Assembly: GCA_002375465.1 (NCBI GenBank)
Contig: DFLT01000005.1
Location: 1 to 64,000 of the forward strand
Direction: 5' to 3'
DNA length: 64,000 bases
From: Alphaproteobacteria bacterium UBA3612
GTDB lineage: Bacteria; Pseudomonadota; Alphaproteobacteria; Sphingomonadales; Sphingomonadaceae
Positions 15,421 to 23,781 of the stretch are shown here, piece after piece (within the stretch, counting starts at the first letter, position 1; each line of letters begins with the position of its first letter). The translations under genes and the position numbers were made by a program. The notes beneath the pieces are model-generated. The model saw nothing but the letters and a program-made list of their open reading frames with translations. It ran no database searches and was not told the origin of the DNA.

Positions 15421-16029
15421 ATGTTCACAGGTCTGCGGGCGCTTTTGATCGTCGTCCTGATCACCACCGCGTTCGCCGCAGCGCTCGCGACCGGGGCCGA
15501 TGCGCGATCCCGGCACCGCCATGGGCGCGGTGGTGACGGCTTCGACGTCGGCGATGCCATCATTGGCGCCGCTGTGCTGGGTGCGGTGATCGGCATCGTC
15601 AATGCCGGTAAAAAGGACCGCGACATGCCAGAGGGGCGGCCGCTGCCGCCGGCGCCCTATCCGGACGATGCCTATCCCGGCGATGCTTATCCGGCTGCTT
15701 CGAACGAACCCTATGATGCGCGGAACGGCCCCGATCTGGCGGACTGGGCATTCGCCGATCCCGGTTTTGCCAGCCGCTTCCCCTCTGAACGCAGGGCAAT
15801 CGACGCCTGCGCGCGAGAGGCTGAATCGCTTGGCGGCAGATATGGTGCCGACGCGCGCCTCAGCCGCATCGACGAGGTTGGCTATGATGGCGGCGAGATG
15901 CGTGTGACCGGTACCGTGCGTATCGACAATCGGCGCGAGGGGCGGATCGATTCGCCCGGCTTTACCTGCTTTGCCGAGGATGGTTCCGTGACCGGTTTCC
16001 GCTTTGCCGAGCAGCTTGCGGCCCGCTGA
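15421..16029 (+). CDS. Secreted or membrane-anchored hypothetical protein
   Basis: The 202-residue protein begins with a hydrophobic signal-like segment (about 4-27, ending ADARS). A His/Arg/Gly-rich stretch follows, then a glycine-rich hydrophobic segment GDAIIGAAVLGAVIGIVNAG (a glycine-zipper look). A Pro/Tyr/Asp-rich linker comes next, and finally a globular C-terminus with EVGYDGGEMRVTGTVRI. ATG 15421 has a strong AAGGGGG site; the longer reading from 15376 has none. Function unknown; probably periplasmic. Confidence 0.65.
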   Translation: MFTGLRALLIVVLITTAFAAALATGADARSRHRHGRGGDGFDVGDAIIGAAVLGAVIGIVNAGKKDRDMPEGRPLPPAPYPDDAYPGDAYPAASNEPYDARNGPDLADWAFADPGFASRFPSERRAIDACAREAESLGGRYGADARLSRIDEVGYDGGEMRVTGTVRIDNRREGRIDSPGFTCFAEDGSVTGFRFAEQLAAR

Positions 16030-16079
16030 CCTGCGGCATCCGCTAGACTCGGCGCGCTGCCGGGCATATCTCGCCCGGC

Positions 16080-17639
16080 ATGAGCGTCACCCCTATGGAA
16101 ACCATTCTGGTCGTCGATTTCGGCAGCCAGGTCACCCAGCTGATCGCCCGCCGCGTGCGGGAGGCCGGCGTCTATTCTGAAATCGCGCCTTTCACGAAGG
16201 CGGAGGAAGCGTTTCACCGGCTGAAGCCGCGTGGCATCATCCTATCCGGGTCGCCTTCCGGCGTGCCAGAGGAGGGCAGCCCGCGCGCGCCGCAAATGCT
16301 GTTCGATGCGGACATTCCAATTCTGGGCATCTGCTATGGCCAGCAGGTGATGTCGCACCAGCTGGGCGGTCGGGTAGAATCTGGCGACAGCGGCGAATTC
16401 GGTCGCGCCTTCCTGACCGTGACACAGGACTGCGCCCTGTTCGATGGGTTGTGGGAGGTTGGCGAACGTCACCAGGTGTGGATGAGCCATGGTGACAAGG
16501 TCACGCAATTCGCGCCGGGATTCGAGATCGTTGCCATTTCCGATGGCGCGCCCTTTGCCGTCATCGCCGACGAGAAGCGCAAATTCTATGGCACGCAATT
16601 CCATCCGGAGGTCGTGCACACGCCCGACGGCGCAAAACTGATCGCGAACTTCGCGCGCCATGTCTGCGGCATTGCCGAGGACTGGACCATGGCGGAATTC
16701 CGCGCGCAGAAGATCGCGGAAATTCGCGAGCAGGTAGGCGACAAGCGCGTTATCTGCGGCCTGTCGGGCGGTGTCGATTCCTCCGTCGCGGCTGTCCTGA
16801 TCCACGAAGCCATCGGCGACCAGCTGACCTGCGTCTTCGTCGATCATGGGCTGCTGCGGCAGGGCGAAGCCGAACAGGTGGTCAGCCTGTTCCGCGGCCA
16901 TTACGACATGCCACTGGTGCATGTCCGCGCGGAGGAGCGCTTCCTTTCCGGTCTTGCTGGTGTCGATGATCCCGAAAAGAAGCGCAAATTCATCGGTAAG
17001 ACCTTCATCGACGTCTTCGATGAAGAGGCGACGAAAGTCGGCGGGGCGGATTTCCTGGCGCAGGGGACGCTCTACCCCGACGTGATCGAAAGCGTCAGCT
17101 TCACCGGCGGCCCCAGCGTGACGATCAAGTCGCACCACAATGTCGGCGGCCTGCCCGAACGCATGAAGATGGCGCTGGTGGAGCCGCTGCGGGAATTGTT
17201 CAAGGACGAGGTGAGGGAGCTGGGCCGCGAGCTCGGTCTGCCGGAACAGTTCGTCGGCCGCCATCCGTTTCCCGGACCGGGCCTCGCCATTCGCATTCCC
17301 GGCGAGGTGACGAAGGAGGCATGTGACATCCTGCGAAAGGCCGATGCCATCTATCTCGAGGAAATCAGGAAGGCCGGCCTTTACGACGCCATCTGGCAGG
17401 CCTTTGCGGTTCTGCTTCCTGTCCGGACAGTCGGCGTCATGGGCGACAGCCGCACCTATGACCGAGTCTGCGGCCTTCGCGCGGTGACCAGTACCGACGG
17501 CATGACCGCCGACGTCTATCCCTTCCCGTCGGAATTTCTGTCGAACGTCGCCACGCGCATCGTCAACGAGGTGCGCGGCATCAACCGCGTCGTCTATGAC
17601 TATACATCAAAGCCCCCCGGCACGATCGAGTGGGAATGA
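16080..17639 (+). CDS. guaA: GMP synthase (glutamine-hydrolysing)
   Basis: GuaA converts XMP to GMP using ATP and ammonia from glutamine. The N-terminal class I amidotransferase has catalytic Cys85 in GICYGQQ and the HPEVVHT triad motif. The ATP-pyrophosphatase domain has LSGGVDSS, and the C-terminal dimerisation domain ends in the family's TSKPPGTIEWE. Length (519) is normal. It stands alone, with no guaB nearby. Confidence 0.97.
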   Translation: MSVTPMETILVVDFGSQVTQLIARRVREAGVYSEIAPFTKAEEAFHRLKPRGIILSGSPSGVPEEGSPRAPQMLFDADIPILGICYGQQVMSHQLGGRVESGDSGEFGRAFLTVTQDCALFDGLWEVGERHQVWMSHGDKVTQFAPGFEIVAISDGAPFAVIADEKRKFYGTQFHPEVVHTPDGAKLIANFARHVCGIAEDWTMAEFRAQKIAEIREQVGDKRVICGLSGGVDSSVAAVLIHEAIGDQLTCVFVDHGLLRQGEAEQVVSLFRGHYDMPLVHVRAEERFLSGLAGVDDPEKKRKFIGKTFIDVFDEEATKVGGADFLAQGTLYPDVIESVSFTGGPSVTIKSHHNVGGLPERMKMALVEPLRELFKDEVRELGRELGLPEQFVGRHPFPGPGLAIRIPGEVTKEACDILRKADAIYLEEIRKAGLYDAIWQAFAVLLPVRTVGVMGDSRTYDRVCGLRAVTSTDGMTADVYPFPSEFLSNVATRIVNEVRGINRVVYDYTSKPPGTIEWE

Positions 17640-17691
17640 GGGGATAAGGCAAGCGCGTATTGGGAATAGCGCCAGCGCATCAATGCTGCCG

Positions 17692-18600
17692 CTATCCCCG
17701 ATCAGCGATATCGCGGGCAAGGTCGATAAAGGCCCTGAATGCCGCCGATGGGTTTCTGCGACTGGGATAATAGAGGCATAAGGGGGAAAGTGGCGGCGTC
17801 CAGTCGTCCAGGACGCGCACCAGGCGGCCCTTTGCAATGTCTTCGCGCACGTCGGACTCCATGAAGAAGCCGATGCCGACCCCTTCCAGTGCAGCGATCC
17901 TTGCAAGGCTGGCCTCATCCAGCGTGATGGGGCCGTCGACATCAACCTGAAAGGGCTGCCCCTCCTTCTCGAAATGCCATCGATAGAGCGCTCCATTGGG
18001 CAGCCTGACGCGAATGCAGGAATGCCCCCTGAGGTCGGGAGGAACACGCGGCCTATCATGCTCCTCGAAATATGTGGGTGAAGCGACGGCCGCATAGCGG
18101 CGAGGTCGACCCAAGGGGATTGCGATCATGTCGCTGGGAACGTCATCCAGATTCCGGATGCCCATATCGAACCCGTCAGCGACGATGTCGACCAGCCTGC
18201 CCTCGGTGACGAGGTCGATCTGCACCTCCGGGTAGCGTCGAACGAACCGCAAGAGAAGCGGGGAGAGGATTTCGCGCGCCGCAGTCGCATAGCTGTTTAT
18301 GCGAAGCGTTCCCGTTGGTGTTTCCTGCTGTGATCGCACGGCCTCCATCGCATCGTGAATGTCCTGCAGCGGCGGGCCGATCTGATCGACGAATTTCTGG
18401 CCAGCATCCGTCAGCGAAACGCTTCGGGTCGTACGGTTGAACAAGCGAACGCCCAGCTTCCGCTCCAACTTGCCGATGGTGTTGCTGAGCGCCGTCGTGG
18501 ACATGCCGAGGTCCAGTGCGGCCTCCCGGAAAGAGGTGCGGCGGGCAATGGCCAGCACAGCGTCGAACTCGATCAGGCTACGGCCTGCCATTATTCTCAT
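17692..18600 (-). CDS. LysR-family transcriptional regulator
   Basis: The 302-residue protein has an N-terminal winged helix-turn-helix (about 8-66; RRTSFREAALDLGMSTTALS) and an effector-binding domain from about residue 95. Its AGRSLIEFDAVLAI start is typical of the AaeR/DsdC-like group. It is divergent from the NTF2-like/SDR pair with a 131-bp shared gap, the standard layout for a LysR regulator and its target. The inducer is unknown. Confidence 0.85.
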   Translation of the reverse strand: MRIMAGRSLIEFDAVLAIARRTSFREAALDLGMSTTALSNTIGKLERKLGVRLFNRTTRSVSLTDAGQKFVDQIGPPLQDIHDAMEAVRSQQETPTGTLRINSYATAAREILSPLLLRFVRRYPEVQIDLVTEGRLVDIVADGFDMGIRNLDDVPSDMIAIPLGRPRRYAAVASPTYFEEHDRPRVPPDLRGHSCIRVRLPNGALYRWHFEKEGQPFQVDVDGPITLDEASLARIAALEGVGIGFFMESDVREDIAKGRLVRVLDDWTPPLSPLCLYYPSRRNPSAAFRAFIDLARDIADRG

Positions 18601-18731
18601 TTTCGAAATGCCTCATGGCGCTTTATCCTGATTATCGAAGGTGCCGTCCATCCTTACCTAGACAATCAGGCGAGGACGGAGCCTTGCCAACGATCCGTAA
18701 AGCCGATCGCACCTGATCATGGAGAAGAAAG

Positions 18732-19061
18732 ATGGCTGTCGAACTCCCCAAGGCAATCGCCGATTATTTCACCGCCGACAATAAGCTGGCTGCCGATGCT
18801 GTTTCCGAATGCTTCACCGCCGATGCGGTGGTGCGCGACGAGGGCAATGTCTACACCGGGCGCGATGCGATCCAGCAGTGGAAGTCGGAATCCTCAAAAA
18901 AATACGACTACAGCGTAGAGCCTGTCTCGGTGGCACTTCAGGGCGACAAGACCGTCGTCACGAGCCATCTGGTCGGCAATTTCCCCGGAAGCCCGGTCGA
19001 CCTGCGATATTTTTTCGTTCTGGCTGGCGAAAAGATCGCTGAGTTGGAGGTCCTGCCATGA
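18732..19061 (+). CDS. NTF2/SnoaL-like small protein
   Basis: This 109-residue single-domain protein has the cone-like NTF2 fold pattern: PKAIADYFTADN at the start, CFTADAVVRDEG, and YTGRDAIQQWKSE. Members act as small isomerases, hydrolases or ligand carriers. A GGAGAAAG ribosome-binding site precedes ATG 18732. The stop overlaps the SDR start (ATGA), so it is cotranscribed and probably acts on the same substrate. Confidence 0.75.
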   Translation: MAVELPKAIADYFTADNKLAADAVSECFTADAVVRDEGNVYTGRDAIQQWKSESSKKYDYSVEPVSVALQGDKTVVTSHLVGNFPGSPVDLRYFFVLAGEKIAELEVLP

Positions 19062-19876
19062 CTGTCGACGTGGAGCGTGGGAACCTCGACAACAGCATCG
19101 CTCCGTTTCTCAGCCTGCAGGGGAAGAGAGCGTTGATCACGTCCGGTACCCGTGGCGCTGGTGCGGCGACAGTCGCCCTTTTTCGTGAACTCGGCGCGGA
19201 CGTCCTGACCGCCGCGCGTACCAGACCAGCCGGTTTGTCCGAGTCAGTATTCGTCGCTGCCGACCTGACAAGCAGCGATGGCTGCGCGGCCTTGGCGACC
19301 GCCGTTGAGGAACGGTTGGGAGGCGTCGACATCATTGTTCACATGTTGGGCGGCTCTTCCGCCCCGGCCGGTGGATTCGAAAGCTTGAGCGACGAAATAT
19401 GGCGCCAGGAACTCGATCTGAACCTGATGCCTGCGGTGCGCCTCGACCGCGCACTGGTGCCAGCGATGGTGGCGCGGGGTAGGGGCGTCATAATCCACGT
19501 GACCTCGATTCAGCGTCAATTGCCTCTGCCGGATGCAACGACGGCCTACGCGGCAGCCAAGGCGGCCCTATCGACGTACAGCAAGAGCCTTTCAAAGCAG
19601 GTCTCGCCGAAAGGTGTCCGTGTGGTGCGGGTATCCCCCGGCTGGATCGAGACGGAGGCGTCCGTTGACCTTGCGACCCGGCTGGCAGCGGAACATGGCG
19701 GGGATGTCGAGCTGGGAAAAAGGATGATCATGGAATCGCTTGGCGGGATACCGATCGGTCGCCCGTCAATGCCCGACGAAGTGGCAAGTCTGATCGCCTT
19801 CCTGGCGTCCGACCGTGCGGGCAGCATCACCGGCACCGAATATCTGATTGACGGCGGGACCGTGCCGACGGCCTGA
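19058..19876 (+). CDS. Short-chain dehydrogenase/reductase
   Basis: The 272-residue oxidoreductase has a slightly unusual cofactor loop, TSGTRGAG at 28-35, in place of TGxxxGxG. The catalytic residues are Ser150, Tyr164 and Lys168 (YAAAK). A C-terminal GSITGTEYLIDGGTVPT is typical. It is co-translated with the NTF2-like gene and probably controlled by the divergent LysR protein. Substrate unknown. Confidence 0.85.
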   Translation: MTVDVERGNLDNSIAPFLSLQGKRALITSGTRGAGAATVALFRELGADVLTAARTRPAGLSESVFVAADLTSSDGCAALATAVEERLGGVDIIVHMLGGSSAPAGGFESLSDEIWRQELDLNLMPAVRLDRALVPAMVARGRGVIIHVTSIQRQLPLPDATTAYAAAKAALSTYSKSLSKQVSPKGVRVVRVSPGWIETEASVDLATRLAAEHGGDVELGKRMIMESLGGIPIGRPSMPDEVASLIAFLASDRAGSITGTEYLIDGGTVPTA

Positions 19877-20119
19877 TTCTGTGACCGGGTTCGGAAAATC
19901 GGCCGAAATTCCTCGACGATACGAATAGGCGGCAACCGTCGTTCGTACCGATCGGAGGCGAACAGTGACCGTCCTGTACGGTATTCCGAATTACGAGCGA
20001 TCCGTAACGCTTGTACACGGAAAAGCACGCTGAACAGCCGCTTTAGGCGAACTACGATGAACCTGCGAATGCCGATTATGGGGTGGTTAGCGGACATCGC
20101 ACTGTGGCATACTCCGTAA

Positions 20120-20620
20120 ATGCGCGAGAGTTGGACCCACGGCTACACGTCAGGCGAGCTTGAGGCGGCACAAGAACGCTATGAGCTGCGCTTCCCACCG
20201 GACCTGGTAGAACTGCTGATCGACCGGCGGCCAGCGAATGGATGGGACTGGCGCAACGATGACGCTGGCATCCGACGCGCCCTGAGTCACCCGCTCGACG
20301 GACTGCTGTTCGATTTGGAACATAACGATCTTTGGTGGCCGGAATGGGGAGAAAGGCCTGCATCTCATGAAGAACGCGCCGAGGTGCTAACAGCGATTGT
20401 AGCCGCCGCGCCTCGCCTCATTCCATTAATCTCTCACCGCTACATTCCGGAAACACCCCACAAGGCCGGGAACCCCGTGTTCTCGGTGATGCAGGCGGAT
20501 GTGATCTACTACGGGGCGAACCTCAGCGAGTATTTCGCTAACGAGTTTGGCGACACCTATCGCGTTGGCCCGGCGCGCCGCATCCCATTCTGGTCCGAAC
20601 TAGTAGAGCGCAACTGTTAG
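20120..20620 (+). CDS. SMI1/KNR4-family-like protein
   Basis: The 166-residue protein matches the SUKH-type pattern: TSGELEAAQERYELRFPPDL at the start, then a Trp-rich middle (WWPEWGERP), SHRYIPETP and PVFSVMQADVIYYGANL. SUKH proteins often act as immunity proteins or regulators in polymorphic toxin systems, but no toxin gene is adjacent. A 14-bp direct repeat lies on both sides (20081-20094 and 20638-20651), hinting at an inserted cassette. The 243-bp gap before it shows no other gene. Confidence 0.6.
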   Translation: MRESWTHGYTSGELEAAQERYELRFPPDLVELLIDRRPANGWDWRNDDAGIRRALSHPLDGLLFDLEHNDLWWPEWGERPASHEERAEVLTAIVAAAPRLIPLISHRYIPETPHKAGNPVFSVMQADVIYYGANLSEYFANEFGDTYRVGPARRIPFWSELVERNC

Positions 20621-20651
20621 GCTGAAGGTCTGCGATTGGGTCGTTAGCGGA

Positions 20652-20698
20652 ATGTCCGGTTTTTGCTAAGGTGCCTCAAAAACCGGACATGGTTTTTT
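20652..20698 (+). terminator. Rho-independent terminator
   Basis: A perfect 13-bp stem (20652-20664 with 20678-20690; ATGTCCGG core plus a T5/A5 extension) with a 13-nt loop is followed by a T6 run at 20693-20698. It would end the SMI1-like transcript. The same sequence resembles a dispersed GCGGACATT-type intergenic repeat I have seen in sphingomonads (recalled, not checked). Confidence 0.6.
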
Positions 20699-20755
20699 GC
20701 ATGTGCGATTGCAGCGCATGTCCGAATGCCGCAGACGAAGCTAATAGGAATTACA

Positions 20756-21112
20756 ATGACTAAGATCGAAATCTATGGCATCGCTTCGTGCGATACAGTC
20801 AGGAAGGCGCGCAAGGCGCTGGACGCGGCTGGCACTGCCTATGAATTTCACGATTATAAAAAGGCGGGCATAGAGGTCGATCGGATCCTGGGCTGGGCGG
20901 AGACGCAAGGGATGGACCGCCTCCTCAATCGTCGCGGCACGACCTGGCGCAAGCTGGACGACGATGCCAAGCGCGCTGCAGAGGACGACAAGGCCGCGGC
21001 GGCGCTGATGGCGGACAATCCATCACTGATAAAACGGCCCGTCGTCGAGCATGGAGACGTCGTGCTGGTCGGCTTTGACGAGACGGAGTGGCAGGCCGCC
21101 GGGCTTTTGTGA
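20756..21112 (+). CDS. ArsC/Spx-family reductase (YffB-like)
   Basis: The 118-residue thioredoxin-fold protein starts EIYGIASCDTVRKARKAL, with one redox Cys in the CDTVRKA loop as in YffB, and ends in the family's DVVLVGFDETEW stretch. Members reduce thiols or arsenate with glutathione. YffB-type proteins usually lack proven arsenate activity, and no ars genes are near. ATG 20756 follows AGGAATTAC and gives the normal length. A longer reading from 20663 would run through the upstream terminator hairpin and is rejected. Confidence 0.8.
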   Translation: MTKIEIYGIASCDTVRKARKALDAAGTAYEFHDYKKAGIEVDRILGWAETQGMDRLLNRRGTTWRKLDDDAKRAAEDDKAAAALMADNPSLIKRPVVEHGDVVLVGFDETEWQAAGLL

Positions 21113-21148
21113 TCGCGCGGTGAGCAACGATCCACTCCGGGGGCGGGC

Positions 21149-22009
21149 ATGAGCGTTGCTCTGCTCGCCGTCCTGCTGGGCCTGTTTTCCGCAGTCACGC
21201 TTGCGGCGGCGAACCTCAGCGTAAAGGCGGGCAGCGACATTCTGATGGCGCGCTCGATCCTGCAGCTGAGCGCGGCGATTCTGGTTCTGCCGGCAATTTT
21301 CCTTTTGCCGCCGCCTGATATGGCGACGTGGTACGCCCTGCTGTTCGCGGTACCGGTGCACTTCATTTACCAGCTGGCACTGATCGGTGCGTTGAAGCAT
21401 GGCGATCTGTCGCTTGTATTTCCCGTCATGCGCGGAGCGGCGCCGCTGTTGACCGGGCTGCTGGCCTGGGCTGTTCTGGGGGAGGCATTGTCTCCCCTGG
21501 CAATGGCCGGCCTTCTCATTTCTACCGCAGCGGTATTCTGGTTCGCATTGCCGAAGGCGGGAACCCGGCTCCTCGCGCATCCAGATGCAAAGGCGCTGGG
21601 GTTTGCCGTGCTGACCGCCGCCTTTATCGCGGCCTATAATGTCACCGACGCCCGCGGTGTGCGTGTTGCGCCATCGCCATTTACCTTCATCGCGTGGCTG
21701 TTCCTGCTTGATTGTATCGGCGTCACCACCTTGGCGCTGTGGCGGCGCAGGCGCCTGTATCTGCCCATCGTCCGCCAGAAATGGCGCTATGGCGTGGCCG
21801 GCGCATTCCTGTCGATCCTCAGCTACGGGGCCGCGCTTTATGCGTTCACGCTCGTTGAAACCGCGCGGGTATCGGCGCTGCGGGAAACTGCGGTCGTCTT
21901 TGCAGCGATTTTCGGTTCCTGGTTCCTTAAGGAGCAAATGGGCCGTCGGCGCATCCTTGCTGCCTGCATCCTGGCCGCCGGTCTCGCCCTTTTGCAGTTT
22001 TCCCGTTAA
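21149..22009 (+). CDS. DMT-superfamily (EamA-type) permease
   Basis: The 286-residue inner-membrane protein has about ten hydrophobic helices in two EamA-like halves. The first half includes LVFPVMRGAAPLLTGLLAW and the second RVSALRETAVVFAAIFGSW. Such proteins export or import small metabolites. It lies 36 bp after the ArsC-like gene and 11 bp before panB, so all three may be cotranscribed. Substrate cannot be told. Confidence 0.75.
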   Translation: MSVALLAVLLGLFSAVTLAAANLSVKAGSDILMARSILQLSAAILVLPAIFLLPPPDMATWYALLFAVPVHFIYQLALIGALKHGDLSLVFPVMRGAAPLLTGLLAWAVLGEALSPLAMAGLLISTAAVFWFALPKAGTRLLAHPDAKALGFAVLTAAFIAAYNVTDARGVRVAPSPFTFIAWLFLLDCIGVTTLALWRRRRLYLPIVRQKWRYGVAGAFLSILSYGAALYAFTLVETARVSALRETAVVFAAIFGSWFLKEQMGRRRILAACILAAGLALLQFSR

Positions 22010-22020
22010 GGGGTGGTGCC

Positions 22021-22902
22021 ATGTCCACTACTTTCACGCTGAACACATCGACGTCCCGCTCGCATCCCGTGCCGGAGCCGGTGCGACGCCTGACCATCCC
22101 CGCCATTCAGGGCCGCAAGGCGGATGGCCGCACCGAACAGCCTATCGTCATGCTGACGGCCTATACGGCCCGCATGGCGCAATTGCTGGATGCCCATTGC
22201 GATATTCTGCTGGTGGGCGATTCGCTGGGGCAGGTCATTTATGGGCTGGATTCCACCGTTCCGGTCAGCCTGGACATGATGTGCGCGCACGGCGCGGCGG
22301 TCACGCGCGGTTCCTATAAATCCGTGGTTGTCGTCGACATGCCCTTTGGCAGTTACGAGGCGGGGCCGCAGCAGGCGTTTGAGAGCGCCGCGCGCATCAT
22401 GAAGGAAACAGGCTGCGCGGCCGTCAAGCTGGAGGGTGGCGAAGTGATGGCGGAGACGATCTCCTTCCTCAGCGCGCGCGGCATTCCCGTGATGGCGCAT
22501 GTCGGACTGACGCCGCAGGCGGTCAACGCGCTTGGCGGCTATCGCGCGCGGGGGCGCGACGACAGCGAGCGTGCAAAGATCGTCGCGGACGCCAAGGCAA
22601 CAGTCGATGCGGGTGCCTTCGCACTGGTCATAGAGGGTGTGATGGAGGGCATCGCACGCGAAATAACCGAGACGGTAGCAATCCCGACCATCGGCATCGG
22701 CGCCTCCGCCGCGTGCGACGGACAGGTTCTGGTCGCAGAGGATATGCTGGGTCTGTTCGAGAGAACGCCGCGCTTCGTGAAGCGCTTCGATGACCTTGCA
22801 GGCCGAATTTCAAAGGCGGCGGAATCCTACGCTAGCGACGTTCGGGACCGCAGCTTTCCGACAGACGCGCAGCTTTATGGCGTCAAGCAAGGGAAGAGCT
22901 GA
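22021..22902 (+). CDS. panB: 3-methyl-2-oxobutanoate hydroxymethyltransferase
   Basis: PanB makes ketopantoate from ketoisovalerate and methylene-tetrahydrofolate, the first committed step to pantothenate and CoA. Visible motifs are MLTAYTARMAQLLD, the metal-binding LVGDSLGQVIYG, VKLEGG, the catalytic EGV and GIGASAACDGQVLV. The N-terminus has about 25 extra residues before the PAIQGRK start. No panC or panE is adjacent. Confidence 0.95.
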   Translation: MSTTFTLNTSTSRSHPVPEPVRRLTIPAIQGRKADGRTEQPIVMLTAYTARMAQLLDAHCDILLVGDSLGQVIYGLDSTVPVSLDMMCAHGAAVTRGSYKSVVVVDMPFGSYEAGPQQAFESAARIMKETGCAAVKLEGGEVMAETISFLSARGIPVMAHVGLTPQAVNALGGYRARGRDDSERAKIVADAKATVDAGAFALVIEGVMEGIAREITETVAIPTIGIGASAACDGQVLVAEDMLGLFERTPRFVKRFDDLAGRISKAAESYASDVRDRSFPTDAQLYGVKQGKS

Positions 22903-22995
22903 CGGGCTCGCGTAGGGTACAGCAACGCCGCTTTCCCATTCCTTCATGTCGCGCTATGACGCGATCCTACATTCCCGACCTGTTGGAGCCCACTC

Positions 22996-23781
22996 TTGGC
23001 AAAAGCGCCAGTCCTTCCTGATTCCAAAGGAAACCCGGAGTCCGACGCATTTCTGCGAGAGGTGGACGATGCCTATCGCCAGGATCGCATGTCATCCTTC
23101 TGGCAAAGATATGGACGGTGGCTGCTGATTGCGATCGGTGCGGTATTGATCGCGCTGGCCGGCGTGCTGTGGTGGCAGCAGGAGCAGGCGGCGGAGCGCG
23201 GCAGAAATGCCGAAGCCTTCGACCAGGCCATTCGCGGGCTTGATCTGGGCGATCCAGAGGCGCGATCGGAAATCGAGCGCTTCGCTGCGTCAGATATTAA
23301 CGGATATTCATCCCTCGCGCGGCTTGTCGAGGCCGGCCTTTTGGCAGAAGATGGCGAGATAGAGGGCGCGGTGGAAAATTATCGCGCGGTCGCCGCCGAT
23401 GTTTCCGTCGAGCAGCCCCTTCGCGACCTGGCGACGGTACAGGCGGCGCGCCTCAGCTTTGATACTGTCGAACCGGAAACCCTGATGGCGGATCTTGCGC
23501 CGCTGGCGACCGAAGACAGCGCCTGGTTCGGCGTTGCCGGCGAACTCCTCGCGGCGGCACATTTGAAGGCGGGGGATACTGCGAAGGCGCGCGATCTGTA
23601 TGTCGCGATGGCTGCATCGGAAACGATCCCGCCGTCTCTTCGCGGCCGCATGAGCCAATTGGCGGCGATGCTGGGCGGGTCGGATGGCGGTGCCACCCTT
23701 GAAAGCGAAGCCGCGCCCGACGAGCCAATAGCGGACGGTGATGCCGTCACACCCACTCAGCAACAGGAGCCCGCCGAATGA
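22996..23781 (+). CDS. Membrane-anchored TPR protein, YfgM-like
   Basis: The 261-residue protein has a cytoplasmic N-terminus (SDAFLREVDDAYRQDRM), one membrane helix (about 38-56) and a periplasmic tail with TPR-like helices. This matches the YfgM/UPF0070 group that sits next to bamB and assists the Sec translocon and periplasmic chaperones. It starts at TTG (22996) with GGAG seven bases upstream. Its stop overlaps the bamB start (ATGA). The C-terminus is acidic and Pro/Gln-rich. Confidence 0.8.
   Translation: MAKAPVLPDSKGNPESDAFLREVDDAYRQDRMSSFWQRYGRWLLIAIGAVLIALAGVLWWQQEQAAERGRNAEAFDQAIRGLDLGDPEARSEIERFAASDINGYSSLARLVEAGLLAEDGEIEGAVENYRAVAADVSVEQPLRDLATVQAARLSFDTVEPETLMADLAPLATEDSAWFGVAGELLAAAHLKAGDTAKARDLYVAMAASETIPPSLRGRMSQLAAMLGGSDGGATLESEAAPDEPIADGDAVTPTQQQEPAE

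Noticed and set aside
20611..20660. An integron attC site at the end of the SMI1-like gene (GTTAGGC at 20617)
   Set aside because: The seven bases match the GTTRRRY core, but no paired RYYYAAC site with the right spacing and no integrase gene is present.
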